Translations under genes and position numbers: made by a program | Part shown: in pieces, positions 1-6,913 of the stretch | Layout of the letters: each line of letters opens with the position of its first letter | How positions within the stretch are numbered: position 1 is the first letter of the stretch | Origin: DATBED01 sp036276195 | Lineage (GTDB): Bacteria; Patescibacteriota; Saccharimonadia; Saccharimonadales; UBA4665 | NCBI GenBank assembly: GCA_036276195.1 | Contig: DATBED010000082.1 | Coordinates: forward strand, 1-9,898 | Reading direction: 5' to 3' | DNA: 9,898 nucleotides | The notes under the pieces: model-generated | What the model saw: only the letters and a program-made list of their open reading frames with translations | Told to the model about the DNA's origin: nothing | Databases searched by the model: none

Positions 1-460
1 TTTGAATATGTTTATCTAAGTAGGGCCTTATAAATCCTATTAAACTTGCTTCTGCTGCTTCAGCATCGTATTTTTCACGGGCGGCTTTAACTAAATTATA
101 GTTACCGCTTTGAACTCGATCCATTAGTTGTAGGCGATGCGTTGGTCTTGCATGATGGTCCCTTACAGTGTAATTAATATATGCTGCAGCACCTAGTATC
201 AGCCTATCTTCATCACTCATATTCTCAAACTCACGAGAATGCGTTAGTTTGTCTAATCGTTTACAGTAGTCAATGAAACCGTCAAAAAAGTCTGCCATCT
301 CTTCACGATAGCCCTCGCTAAACAAGAATCTCGTCCCCGGTTTCTGGGCATCAACAGGTATGCCTAAATTTGCTAAGGCATTTTGTTCGTCGGCTAGTGT
401 TAGCTCACGATCTATACGAGAAATAACTCGGTCAAATCGAGGCTCTAACTGCTCCGCCAT
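1..460 (-). CDS. Hypothetical protein, 3' end outside window
   Basis: An open minus-strand frame starts with ATG at 460 and stays open to the left edge, giving 153 codons and no stop, so the C-terminus is missing. The visible protein begins MAEQLEPRFDRVISRIDREL and is polar and mostly helical in character, with acidic and basic residues alternating and an Ala/Glu-rich stretch (KYDAEAAEAS) near residue 135. I see no signal peptide, membrane segment or catalytic motif, and I do not recognise a family. The start is supported by an extended -10 box (TGCTATAAT) whose last base lies 8 nt before the ATG; there is no Shine-Dalgarno sequence. It diverges from the hypothetical gene at 590. By eye the region is more A+T-rich than topA or der. 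The frame looks real from its length and protein-like composition; the function is unknown. Confidence 0.7.
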   Translation of the reverse strand, partial: MAEQLEPRFDRVISRIDRELTLADEQNALANLGIPVDAQKPGTRFLFSEGYREEMADFFDGFIDYCKRLDKLTHSREFENMSDEDRLILGAAAYINYTVRDHHARPTHRLQLMDRVQSGNYNLVKAAREKYDAEAAEASLIGFIRPYLDKHIQ

Positions 461-468
461 AATCTTAT

Positions 469-477
469 ATTATAGCA
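469..477 (-). promoter_or_regulatory. Extended -10 promoter of the left-edge gene
   Basis: Read on the minus strand, TGC followed by a perfect TATAAT occupies 477 down to 469. The predicted transcription start, about 7 nt past the box, falls at about 462, only 1-2 nt before the ATG at 460, so the transcript would be leaderless. I find no clear -35 hexamer, which is normal for extended -10 promoters. The element sits in the 129-bp divergent spacer shared with the gene at 590. Confidence 0.55.
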
Positions 478-576
478 TATATTTTATTACCACACAATAC
501 AGCTCTTAGTGATCTCTGGGCCGCGACCCCCGAATGCGGAAATGAAGCGGGACACCAGGAAATTTAAAAAGAGTTA

Positions 577-582
577 TATAAT
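577..582 (+). promoter_or_regulatory. -10 box of the 590 gene (leaderless)
   Basis: A perfect TATAAT ends 7 nt before the ATG at 590, putting the predicted transcription start at the ATG itself or one base before it. No convincing -35 hexamer lies 16-18 bp upstream and no Shine-Dalgarno sequence precedes the ATG. The local sequence is A+T-rich, so a chance match is possible. Confidence 0.45.
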
Positions 583-589
583 ATAAATA

Positions 590-1231
590 ATGAGCGACGC
601 AGGAGAACAAGACCATAACCGTATCAGCTTTGTCTATCCTGAGGGTTTATCTGACAAAGAAAAGTACGAAGCTTCCAAACGGCTGGCTAACTATGCTATT
701 AAACATGGCTTCAAACTAGAAGGCAGGTTGCCAATATTCGGCCCCGACATAGAACTGGAAAACCACTATCAGGAAACATATCCGCCAAGAGCTAGAGCAG
801 ATTTTATGGCTAAAGAACATTTTTGGAGAGCTGGTGAAGAGGTGGGACTGGATCGTCGTACAACTGGTGCCCTTTTTGGACTTCTAGCCTATCCTTTAAA
901 AGCTAAGACGCAATCATGGCAAGCGGATGAAGTAGTAGAGCCTAGGGAATTAGGTTTAGAGATTCGTCACCGGGATGATGCCAGAATACCACATCCTCCC
1001 AAATGGGTTAATTTAAGGGCGGGAGGTCTTACTAAGAGTCAACTTTTGCATATAAAGAAAGGTGGTCTGGCTTTGCCCCCAGAATCTGTAGTTATACAAG
1101 TTGGAGGAGTGATTGATCTAGGTTTAGAATCTGAGAAACTTAGTAAAGCAATTGAAGGTTTTAACGGCTCAATGCAGACACACCTTGTGACTTTTACGTC
1201 TCGACTTCTTGAGCTTGTAGAAGATCAGTAG
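590..1231 (+). CDS. Hypothetical protein, 213 aa
   Basis: The ATG at 590 opens a complete 213-codon frame ending at TAG. The protein starts MSDAGEQDHNRISFVYPEGL and has a charged N-terminal half, with DKEKYEASKRLANYAIKHGF suggesting an amphipathic helix near residues 22-41. A central segment rich in Arg and Trp (KEHFWRAGEEVGLDRRTTGA, about residues 75-94) follows, then a more hydrophobic C-terminal part with VVIQVGGVIDLGLES. There is no signal peptide, membrane helix, cysteine cluster or nucleotide-binding motif. I do not recognise the family. The start is supported by the TATAAT placed 7 nt upstream. It converges with the gene ending at 1239, separated by 7 bp, which leaves no room for a conventional terminator between them. 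By eye its base composition is closer to the other unrecognised genes than to the housekeeping ones. Confidence 0.75.
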   Translation: MSDAGEQDHNRISFVYPEGLSDKEKYEASKRLANYAIKHGFKLEGRLPIFGPDIELENHYQETYPPRARADFMAKEHFWRAGEEVGLDRRTTGALFGLLAYPLKAKTQSWQADEVVEPRELGLEIRHRDDARIPHPPKWVNLRAGGLTKSQLLHIKKGGLALPPESVVIQVGGVIDLGLESEKLSKAIEGFNGSMQTHLVTFTSRLLELVEDQ

Positions 1232-1238
1232 AGCTCTG

Positions 1239-1862
1239 TTAATAATTAAGGTATGTAGTACCTAACCTAGGCTCAATGTCTACTATGCATGAAGATACTG
1301 GCGCAGGCGGCGTTACGGGGGATTCCGTATACATGCCAGTTACCATTTGCCCCGGCCGTCTCATATCATATAACTGGAACTCCCCTTCTTTGTAATACTT
1401 ACTTAGGCCACCTTGCTTTTGATCATAGGCCGTAGAGTCGTGGTGAGCATCAATCCAGACGGCCTCCAACACGAGATTAACTTCGGCAGCTAAAATGTAG
1501 CCTTTCGGCAATATAAGATCAGCGCCTGTTCTTAGATTTGGCGTACGATAATAACGATATCTATCAAACGGAAATTCATTTACAGGGTAAAGCCCCCATT
1601 GATGGTTTACCACTATAGCCTGGCACAGCTCAGCTACGAGATTAAGCTCCTTGTCAGTCTTTTTAAGTAAGTCCATCAAATTGTAAATAGAGGTATGCCT
1701 GCTTATGGCGGTTATACCTATGCCTCTAACAAAAGTAGAACCATTAGTTTGTGCTATAAATTCATCGAAAGCCGCAATGTGTAGATCATCTTTGTTGGCA
1801 ACTCTAGTTTCCGCCGGAAAAATTGGAAGGTCCAACCCCATAAATTTCGGCGATACAAGCAT
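1239..1862 (-). CDS. Hypothetical protein, 207 aa
   Basis: A complete minus-strand frame begins at ATG 1862, 6 bp after the stop of the sigma4/HARE-HTH gene, so it is probably co-transcribed with it as the second gene. No Shine-Dalgarno sequence is visible; the tight spacing suggests translational coupling. The product starts MLVSPKFMGLDLPIFPAETR. It has an aromatic-rich centre (FPFDRYRYYRTPNL, about residues 98-111) and a motif WIDAHHDSTAYD (about 136-147) with neighbouring His, Asp and Tyr that could bind a metal, which is inference only. The C-terminus contains a Pro-rich PVTPPAPVSS. There is no signal peptide or membrane helix. I do not recognise the family. It looks A+T-richer than its upstream partner and could be an acquired gene that joined the operon. 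It converges with the gene at 590. Confidence 0.72.
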   Translation of the reverse strand: MLVSPKFMGLDLPIFPAETRVANKDDLHIAAFDEFIAQTNGSTFVRGIGITAISRHTSIYNLMDLLKKTDKELNLVAELCQAIVVNHQWGLYPVNEFPFDRYRYYRTPNLRTGADLILPKGYILAAEVNLVLEAVWIDAHHDSTAYDQKQGGLSKYYKEGEFQLYDMRRPGQMVTGMYTESPVTPPAPVSSCIVDIEPRLGTTYLNY

Positions 1863-1868
1863 AAGACT

Positions 1869-2909
1869 TTATTCGCTGAGTGCGTAGGTGGCTTTGGCGA
1901 CGCGTTTGAATTGCGGCTTGCCTTGCAGGTTCAGCAGAATGGTTGTTTCTTTAACAAAGCGGCTCTTGAGCACACGTTTGACGATTTCGTCGCGGTGGAG
2001 CGGCTGGCCGGCCTCGCGCAGTACTTCGGTGATAATGTCGGCCACAGTGCCCTTCTCGTAACCCCACTCCTTCAAAGCGTAAATGCCCCGCCCTACCAGC
2101 ACGAAGCGCTTGTCTTTAATAAGTTCGTTGTGGATGGCTTGGGTGGTGACGTCTTTGCGCTTGAAGCTGCTATCTTTGATGGCGCCGGCAATCTCATTAA
2201 AGTGCATGTGCTTGCCGTTTTCTTTAAGTATAACGTAGATTTTGTCGCGGATATTCTTGGGGTTGACCATTGGCCACTTAACCAAGCCCCAGCGGCCGTT
2301 AAGAGTGGCCAGTTGTTTGGAAGTGCTGGCCAGAGCGGCAACTTCTTTGGCTGGCCCATTACCGGCGGCTTTAGCGATGTCTTCGATAGATTTAGGTTCG
2401 CCCAATTTCTTGATGGCCTCAATTAGCTTGGCGACTCGGGTCTTAAGCGCCTTTTCGTCGCCTAAATCTTTGAGACTGACGCTGGCGTAAAAGTTATCGT
2501 CTTCTGGGATAAGTGTCAGGTTAGGCGCAAGTTGGCTTAAGAAGGCTACGCGGGCATATTCTTCGCGGCTGGGGTTCTCGGTAAGTTCATTGGTTAGCTG
2601 GGTGACGCGGGCGATCTTGCCCTCTTTTTGTAGTAGTTCCACAGCCTGGGCTTCGAAATCGGTCAGATGAGGCAATTTGCCCTGTTCGCCAGCACCCATC
2701 AGCCGAGTGACCACTGACTTTTCTAGCTGACGGACGCGCTCGCGAGTGATGCCGAGCATCTCGCCAATCTGTTCCAGAGTCTCTTTACGATCGAACAAGC
2801 CGAAGCGGCGGCCGACTATTTCTCTTTCGCGCTCTCGGTCAATCGTCGCCAGAATATCTGTCACTATCTGTTCGGTCGTGAGGTCGGTCTGGGGGGCGGT
2901 TTGGGCCAT
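1869..2909 (-). CDS. Sigma-70 region 4-like / HARE-HTH protein
   Basis: This 346-residue protein is probably an RNA polymerase-associated transcription factor. Residues about 12-72 look like sigma-70 region 4: REREREIVGRRFGL, then KETLEQIGEMLGITRERVRQ, where ITRERVRQLEKS would be the -35 recognition helix. No sigma region 2 or 3 is present, so it cannot be a complete sigma factor. A linker with a probable winged helix (about 160-212) leads to a HARE-HTH domain (about 218-282, NIRDKIYVILKENGKHMHFN to GRGIYALKEW), the fold of the RNA polymerase delta subunit N-terminus. A further HTH-like segment (about 288-346, TVADIITEVLREAGQPLHRD) closes the protein. Proteins of this type occur in CPR genomes, but I know of no proven function. 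The start has an AGGGAAGAG ribosome-binding site and a promoter upstream. The unrecognised gene ending at 1239 follows after 6 bp. Confidence 0.88.
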   Translation of the reverse strand: MAQTAPQTDLTTEQIVTDILATIDREREREIVGRRFGLFDRKETLEQIGEMLGITRERVRQLEKSVVTRLMGAGEQGKLPHLTDFEAQAVELLQKEGKIARVTQLTNELTENPSREEYARVAFLSQLAPNLTLIPEDDNFYASVSLKDLGDEKALKTRVAKLIEAIKKLGEPKSIEDIAKAAGNGPAKEVAALASTSKQLATLNGRWGLVKWPMVNPKNIRDKIYVILKENGKHMHFNEIAGAIKDSSFKRKDVTTQAIHNELIKDKRFVLVGRGIYALKEWGYEKGTVADIITEVLREAGQPLHRDEIVKRVLKSRFVKETTILLNLQGKPQFKRVAKATYALSE

Positions 2910-2913
2910 ACTA

Positions 2914-2922
2914 CTCTTCCCT
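2914..2922 (-). promoter_or_regulatory. Ribosome-binding site of the sigma4/HARE gene
   Basis: On the minus strand AGGGAAGAG lies 4 nt before the ATG at 2909. It is purine-rich and partly complementary to the 16S 3' end. It is worth noting because most other starts in this window have no such element. Confidence 0.45.
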
Positions 2923-2942
2923 ATTATCTACTTATACTATTT

Positions 2943-2970
2943 ATAATACTATAATTCTTTTAAAAGTCAA
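2943..2970 (-). promoter_or_regulatory. Promoter of the sigma4/HARE operon
   Basis: On the minus strand a -35 TTGACT (2970-2965), a 16-bp spacer and a -10 TATTAT (2948-2943) match the housekeeping consensus well. The predicted start is near 2936, giving a leader of about 27 nt that contains the AGGGAAGAG site. Several overlapping TATA-like hexamers lie nearby, so the exact -10 is uncertain. Confidence 0.5.
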
Positions 2971-3071
2971 CACACTTTTGTCTATAAGTTATTGTAGCAC
3001 AAAGCTGACAATACTACGCAGTCGATGTTGTAAAATACTACTAAACCACCTCTTAAGATAGGAGGCAAACC

Positions 3072-5363
3072 TTAAGCGGTTTTTTTACGACGGCGGGAAC
3101 CGCGCTTTTTGGCAGGGGCGGCATCGAGCAGGGCTTTGGCATCGGCCTCTGTTAATTTAGTCGGATCTTGGTCTTTAGCGATGCGGGCATTCTTTTTGCC
3201 ATCGGTCACGTACGGGCCGTAGGGGCCATTCAGGATTTTAATGCCGCTGGCGAACTCTTTGATGTTTTTGGCAGCATCTTTGACCAGTTTTGTTTCATAA
3301 AGTTGAAGGGCTTCGGCCTCTGTTATGCTCTGTGGGTCGAGCGGCTTAATCGATACGAAAGTCTTATCAACCTGGATGTAAGGCCCAAACCGGCCGATGT
3401 TGGCCTTGATTTCTTGACCATCAGCCGTTTTGCCGACAGTGCGGGGTAGCTTGAACATTTCTAGCGCCTGCTCTAGAGTGACGGTGTCGATGGTGGTACC
3501 AGTTGGTAGCGGCGCGAACTGTGGCTTTTTGCTTTCATCTTCGGTGTGACCCTTGAGCAACATTGGGCCGTAGCGGCCGTAACGAGAGTAAATCGGCTCT
3601 CCGCTCTTGGGGTCGGTACCCAGTTCCCTGGCCTGCGACACCTCGTTTCGGGGCACATCCTCAGACTTCTCGACCAAGGGGTGAAAATCCTGGTAAAAAT
3701 CGGCAATCATCTTACGCCAGGGCTGCTTACCTTGAGCGATTTCATCGAAATCCCCCTCTACCCTGGCAGTAAAATCGTAATCGGTCACGCTGGGGAAATA
3801 CTTGACCAGAAAATCGGTAGTCACTTCGGCAATAGCGGTCGGCACCAGTTTAGCCCTGTCGGCACCGGTTATGACCTTAGTTTTGTGGCTGGTAACGATG
3901 GAATTTTCGGCTTTTAGCTCTATAATTTCTCGTTCGGTGCCCTCTAGGTCGGTTTTCTCGACATAGCCACGGGTTTGGATGGTGGAAATGGTCGGTGCGT
4001 AAGTGCTGGGCCGGCCAATGCCAAGTTCCTCGAGCTGGCGCACCAGAGTGGCTTCAGAGTAGCGGGCTGGCGGTCGGCTGAAGGTTTCGAGGGCACTCAT
4101 TTCAGATAAAGTTAGCGCCTGGTCTTGTTTGAGCGGCGGCAAAAGCGTGTCGTCTTTGGTGCCGCCGTAAACCTTCATAAAGCCGTCAAAGCGCAGTATT
4201 TCGCCCTTGGCTACAAACAGTTGTGGCTGCGTGCTAACACTGATACTGACTTCGGTGCGTTCCATTTGAGCCTGGCTCATTTGCGAGGCCAGTGCCCGTT
4301 GCCAAATTAACTGGTAAAGCTTGCGCTGCGACTCGTCGTCTCCACCGTCGGTTTGGCTAAAACTGGTCGGCCGGATGGCTTCGTGGGCTTCTTGGGCATT
4401 GGCGTTCTTGGTCTTGAATTGCCGGACTTGATGATACTTGTCGCCGTACTTGTCTTTTATATAAGACTCGGCTGCTTTAATTGCTTGGCCAGATAAAACA
4501 GTGCTGTCGGTGCGCATGTAAGTGATGTGGCCGGCCTCGTATAGGCGCTGGGCCAGCGTCATGGTTTGGCGAACGCTAAAACCTAGGCGGCGGCTGGCCT
4601 CTTGCTGTAAGGTGCTGGTAGTGAACGGTGCGGCCGGGTTGCGGCTGCCAGGCTTTTGCTCAATGTCTTTTACCTTGAAGTCAGCACCTAAGGCCTTCTC
4701 TAGCCACGCCCCAGCAGTAGACTCATCGGCCAGCTTATCTTTTAGCTCTGCCTCGAATTGCTGCCCATCAGCCTCAAAAACGGCCTTAACTTTAAAGGAA
4801 CTTTCGGGGGTAAAATCACGAATAGCGCGCTCGCGCTCCACAATTAAACGTACGGCTACGGATTGAACTCTACCGGCACTCAGACCGGTGCGCACTTTCT
4901 TCCATAACACCGGTGATAACTCGTAACCAACCAGCCGATCGAGCACCCGCCGTGCCTGTTGAGCATCAACCAGCTTTATATCAACAGTGCGCGGATTTTT
5001 AATCGCTGCCTCGATAGCCGACTGGGTAATTTCGTGAAAAACAATCCGCTTGGTCTTAGCTGGATCAAGTTTTAGGGCTTGTGTTAGGTGCCAGGCAATG
5101 GCCTCACCTTCGCGGTCTTCGTCGGAGGCCAGCCAAACTTCGCTGCCCAAAGCCGCCTTCTTAAGCTCGCTGACCACCTTTTTCTTGTCGGCGCTAACCT
5201 CGTACTTGGGCTCAAAATCTTTCTCAATGTCAATATTCAGGCCTTTTTTGGGCAGGTCTCGGATATGCCCAAAGCTGCTTTTAACAGAGTAATCCTTGCC
5301 GAGGAAGCGCTCAATGGTGCGCGCCTTGGCCGGGCTCTCAACTATGACTAGGTTCTTGGCCAT
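3072..5363 (-). CDS. topA: DNA topoisomerase I
   Basis: Type IA topoisomerase, 763 aa, which relaxes negatively supercoiled DNA through a transient 5'-phosphotyrosine break. The N-terminal Toprim domain starts KNLVIVESPAKARTIERFLG (residues 3-22) and holds the metal-binding acidic motif DEDREGE (81-87). GLSAGRVQSVAVRL (160-173) belongs to the cleavage/strand-passage core. The catalytic tyrosine is Tyr282 in TYMRTDS. LEELGIGRPSTYAPTISTIQ (445-464) is another family signature. Past about residue 575 there are repeats with GRYGP, GRFGPYIQ and GPYGPYVT of the topoisomerase I C-terminal repeat type instead of the four-cysteine zinc fingers of Escherichia coli TopA. The protein ends in a Lys/Arg-rich tail, useful for DNA binding. 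A -10 box lies 8 nt before the ATG; an AGGAG only 3 nt from the ATG is too close for normal Shine-Dalgarno action. dprA lies upstream on the same strand, as in many bacteria. Confidence 0.98.
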   Translation of the reverse strand: MAKNLVIVESPAKARTIERFLGKDYSVKSSFGHIRDLPKKGLNIDIEKDFEPKYEVSADKKKVVSELKKAALGSEVWLASDEDREGEAIAWHLTQALKLDPAKTKRIVFHEITQSAIEAAIKNPRTVDIKLVDAQQARRVLDRLVGYELSPVLWKKVRTGLSAGRVQSVAVRLIVERERAIRDFTPESSFKVKAVFEADGQQFEAELKDKLADESTAGAWLEKALGADFKVKDIEQKPGSRNPAAPFTTSTLQQEASRRLGFSVRQTMTLAQRLYEAGHITYMRTDSTVLSGQAIKAAESYIKDKYGDKYHQVRQFKTKNANAQEAHEAIRPTSFSQTDGGDDESQRKLYQLIWQRALASQMSQAQMERTEVSISVSTQPQLFVAKGEILRFDGFMKVYGGTKDDTLLPPLKQDQALTLSEMSALETFSRPPARYSEATLVRQLEELGIGRPSTYAPTISTIQTRGYVEKTDLEGTEREIIELKAENSIVTSHKTKVITGADRAKLVPTAIAEVTTDFLVKYFPSVTDYDFTARVEGDFDEIAQGKQPWRKMIADFYQDFHPLVEKSEDVPRNEVSQARELGTDPKSGEPIYSRYGRYGPMLLKGHTEDESKKPQFAPLPTGTTIDTVTLEQALEMFKLPRTVGKTADGQEIKANIGRFGPYIQVDKTFVSIKPLDPQSITEAEALQLYETKLVKDAAKNIKEFASGIKILNGPYGPYVTDGKKNARIAKDQDPTKLTEADAKALLDAAPAKKRGSRRRKKTA

Positions 5364-5371
5364 GAACTCCT

Positions 5372-5399
5372 ATAATACTCACCTTTCAATACAATGCAA
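5372..5399 (-). promoter_or_regulatory. Promoter of topA (leaderless geometry)
   Basis: On the minus strand TTGCAT (5399-5394), a 16-bp spacer and TATTAT (5377-5372) precede the topA ATG by 8 nt. The predicted start lies 1-2 nt before the ATG, so the AGGAG at 5371-5367 would lie upstream of the transcript and not act as a ribosome-binding site. Read-through from dprA could also supply transcript. Confidence 0.45.
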
Positions 5400-5441
5400 C
5401 CAAAATACGATGCCCTACGCAGTAAAAATATAAGGATAAGC

Positions 5442-5612
5442 TTAAAATAAGTTTTGACCGGCCCTATACCCGGCCCAAATGCCCACAAACGAACCAATAG
5501 CATAGAACAGGATGCTCCAACCGCCGAACCAGTTACCATGGTCCATCAGCGCGCCCAGCCAGCCCCCCAGAGTTCCAAAGATAGTGACACCCAGGAAAAT
5601 CATAAGCTTCAT
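5442..5612 (-). CDS. Small two-helix membrane protein, 56 aa
   Basis: ATG at 5612 opens a 56-codon frame ending in TAA at 5442, starting MKLMIFLGVTIFGTLGGWLG. Two hydrophobic segments (about residues 4-22 and 32-50) are separated by a short polar turn with MDHGNW, giving a helical hairpin. Both carry Gly spacings typical of tight helix packing: G13/G17 and G16/G20 in the first, G40/G44/G48 in the second. The C-terminus GYRAGQNLF is weakly basic, suggesting it faces the cytoplasm. It begins 17 bp after the dprA stop and precedes topA, so it is probably transcribed with dprA. No ribosome-binding site is visible. The family is not recognised; small membrane proteins of unknown role, or a scaffold-like partner of the DNA uptake machinery, are both possible, the latter only from position. 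The clear hydrophobic pattern argues for a real gene. Confidence 0.72.
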   Translation of the reverse strand: MKLMIFLGVTIFGTLGGWLGALMDHGNWFGGWSILFYAIGSFVGIWAGYRAGQNLF

Positions 5613-5629
5613 ACGACTAGTTTAGCACG

Positions 5630-6496
5630 TCAGAAAATAGCCCAATTATTAAGGCCCAGCGGTCGTACTTTGCCGCCAATTTCTAGCATAGTTAGCGCTT
5701 GGTTAAATAGTTCTATCTTCAAGCCGCTGTGTTCCAGCAGCTGCTCACCGTCGGTAATGCCTTCAAGCATCAGATCCAACAGTCTCTGCTCGTTAGCATT
5801 GCTGCCTTTTACTTGCTTGGCATTGGTAGTGTGGCTTTCTAGACCTAAGACGTGTAAGACGTCTTTCGGTTCTGTTACAGCCGAGGCATTAGAGGTTTTA
5901 ATTAGGTTATTAACGGTTACAGAACCTATGTTGGTGATGTTGCCGGGCACGGCCATAATATCTCTACCCTGCTTTATGGCAAAGTCAGCCGTGTGGCGAG
6001 CGCCGCTTTTGGCGCCAGCCTCCGTTATAAGTACGGCGTCGGCCAAGCCTGACATAATGCGGTTGCGAGCAATGAAGTATTGCTTGACGGGATGCTCCCC
6101 CGGAGGGTATTCGCTAACCAGCGCGCCGCCTTGGTCTAATATGGATTGCGCCAAGCGCCGGTTATTGGCAGGCACAATCTTATCGAGCGGACACGGTAAA
6201 ACAGCTATGCAAAGGCCCCCGGCCTCTAGAGCTGCTCGGTGGGCCATGCCGTCGACCCCCAGGGCTAACCCGCTGACAATTACGACTCCCTGCTCCGCCA
6301 GCTCTTTAGCAAATCGGCGAGTGACTTGCTCGCCGTAGATTGATATGCGACGGGTGCCAACAATTGCCACGGCCTTTCTTTTAAGGAGGTCATTTAGGGG
6401 TGCACCAATGTGAAACAACACCTTCGGCTTAGCTGGGATGTGGCGTAGCCGCGGCGGGTAATCTGGTGAGTTAAGCGTAAGCTTGTTGATTTTCAT
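5630..6496 (-). CDS. dprA: DNA-processing protein DprA (Smf)
   Basis: DprA binds incoming single-stranded DNA in the cytoplasm and loads RecA on it during natural transformation. The 288-residue product has a Rossmann-like core: AVAIVGTRRISIYGEQVTRR (residues 42-61, the GSR/GTR motif), VVIVSGLALGVDGMAHRAAL (71-90), FIARNRIMSGLADAVLITEA (141-160), KSGARHTADFAIKQGRDIMA (163-182) and VPGNI (183-187). The last 55 or so residues (EQRLLDLMLEGITDGEQLLE onward) fit the C-terminal winged-helix domain. The usual SxGxN-LI-GA element after AVPG reads IGSVTVNNLIKTSNASAV here, so it is diverged. The N-terminal SAM-like extension seen in some DprA proteins is absent. The start has a -10-like box 8 nt upstream and no Shine-Dalgarno. 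A small membrane gene and topA follow on the same strand; a candidate ncRNA is divergent. Confidence 0.95.
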   Translation of the reverse strand: MKINKLTLNSPDYPPRLRHIPAKPKVLFHIGAPLNDLLKRKAVAIVGTRRISIYGEQVTRRFAKELAEQGVVIVSGLALGVDGMAHRAALEAGGLCIAVLPCPLDKIVPANNRRLAQSILDQGGALVSEYPPGEHPVKQYFIARNRIMSGLADAVLITEAGAKSGARHTADFAIKQGRDIMAVPGNITNIGSVTVNNLIKTSNASAVTEPKDVLHVLGLESHTTNAKQVKGSNANEQRLLDLMLEGITDGEQLLEHSGLKIELFNQALTMLEIGGKVRPLGLNNWAIF

Positions 6497-6502
6497 AGCA
6501 GA

Positions 6503-6510
6503 ATATATTA
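6503..6510 (-). promoter_or_regulatory. Probable -10 region of dprA
   Basis: On the minus strand TAATATATT offers overlapping -10 hexamers: TAATAT ends 8 nt and TATATT ends 6 nt before the dprA ATG. No good -35 is seen at 16-18 bp. It lies 5 bp from the -35 of the divergent plus-strand promoter (6516-6521), so polymerases at the two promoters would compete. Confidence 0.35.
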
Positions 6511-6515
6511 AAGTA

Positions 6516-6544
6516 TTGACATAACGACATGCTTTTGCTAAAAT
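6516..6544 (+). promoter_or_regulatory. Strong plus-strand promoter of the candidate ncRNA
   Basis: A perfect -35 TTGACA (6516-6521), a 17-bp spacer and -10 TAAAAT (6539-6544) with a TGC extension just before it give a near-consensus housekeeping promoter, the best in the window. It points away from dprA into a stretch with no sizeable plus-strand gene. The predicted start is about 6551. Confidence 0.75.
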
Positions 6545-6552
6545 AGCAAACT

Positions 6553-6642
6553 ATGATTCCTTATATAGGAATCTCGCACCTTTTACCCCCAAATTCTAAC
6601 AGCTCTGTCCAAAGAGTGGATGATGATTTAATCAAAATTTAA
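6553..6642 (+). CDS. Possible leaderless small ORF, 29 aa
   Basis: ATG at 6553 lies 8 nt after the -10 box and about 2 nt from the predicted transcript start, the same geometry seen at other genes here. It opens 29 codons starting MIPYIGISHLLPPNSNSSVQ and ending with an acidic DDDLIKI before TAA. It has no membrane helix and no recognised family. The ORF covers the 5' hairpin and one strand of the proposed closing helix of the ncRNA, so translation and folding would conflict. It may be a leader peptide, a dual-function RNA, or chance. Confidence 0.3.
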   Translation: MIPYIGISHLLPPNSNSSVQRVDDDLIKI

Positions 6643-6913
6643 TCTTTGGCCAGACAAAATCGTTAGATTGTTTTAGAGCGCGCCAAGATTAGTTGTTACC
6701 CTCCACTTCTCTTATCGCAAGTTCGGCGCCTCAAGCGCTGAACACGCTCTAAAACGTACTAACCCCTTTAACTAGATTCCTCGGGTGGGCCCCAGTGCCT
6801 ATCTTTGGGGTCCCCGATCAATGCGAACCTAAATGGTTGCCTGTAAGGGCTAGCACGTGTCAATTATATTTTTAGACATCGATGTGTCGCCGGGGTGGGT
6901 TGAAGGGTATAAT

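Noticed and set aside
3010..3041. Two direct copies of AATACTAC (3010-3017 and 3034-3041) between topA and the sigma4/HARE gene.
   Set aside because: They are short, only two, in A+T-rich sequence, and beyond the -35 of the nearest promoter; chance is likely.
3546..3917. Long open frames on the strand opposite topA, and similarly opposite der and the HARE gene.
   Set aside because: They lie wholly inside confidently identified genes, lack domain signatures, and reflect the coding composition of the true strand.
5371..5376. TATAAT on the plus strand just upstream of topA.
   Set aside because: It is the near-symmetric reverse of the topA -10 and has no plus-strand gene or good -35 to support it.
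6670..6755. GTTTTAGAGCG and its inverse copy CGCTCTAAAAC resemble the start of a type II CRISPR repeat and a tracrRNA anti-repeat.
   Set aside because: There are only two copies, in inverted orientation, within one predicted transcript. There are no spacers and no cas genes nearby. An intramolecular helix is the simpler reading.
6876..6885. Ten-base palindrome ACATCGATGT inside the ncRNA region.
   Set aside because: A single short palindrome; it more likely contributes to a local GACA/TGTC hairpin than to an operator.
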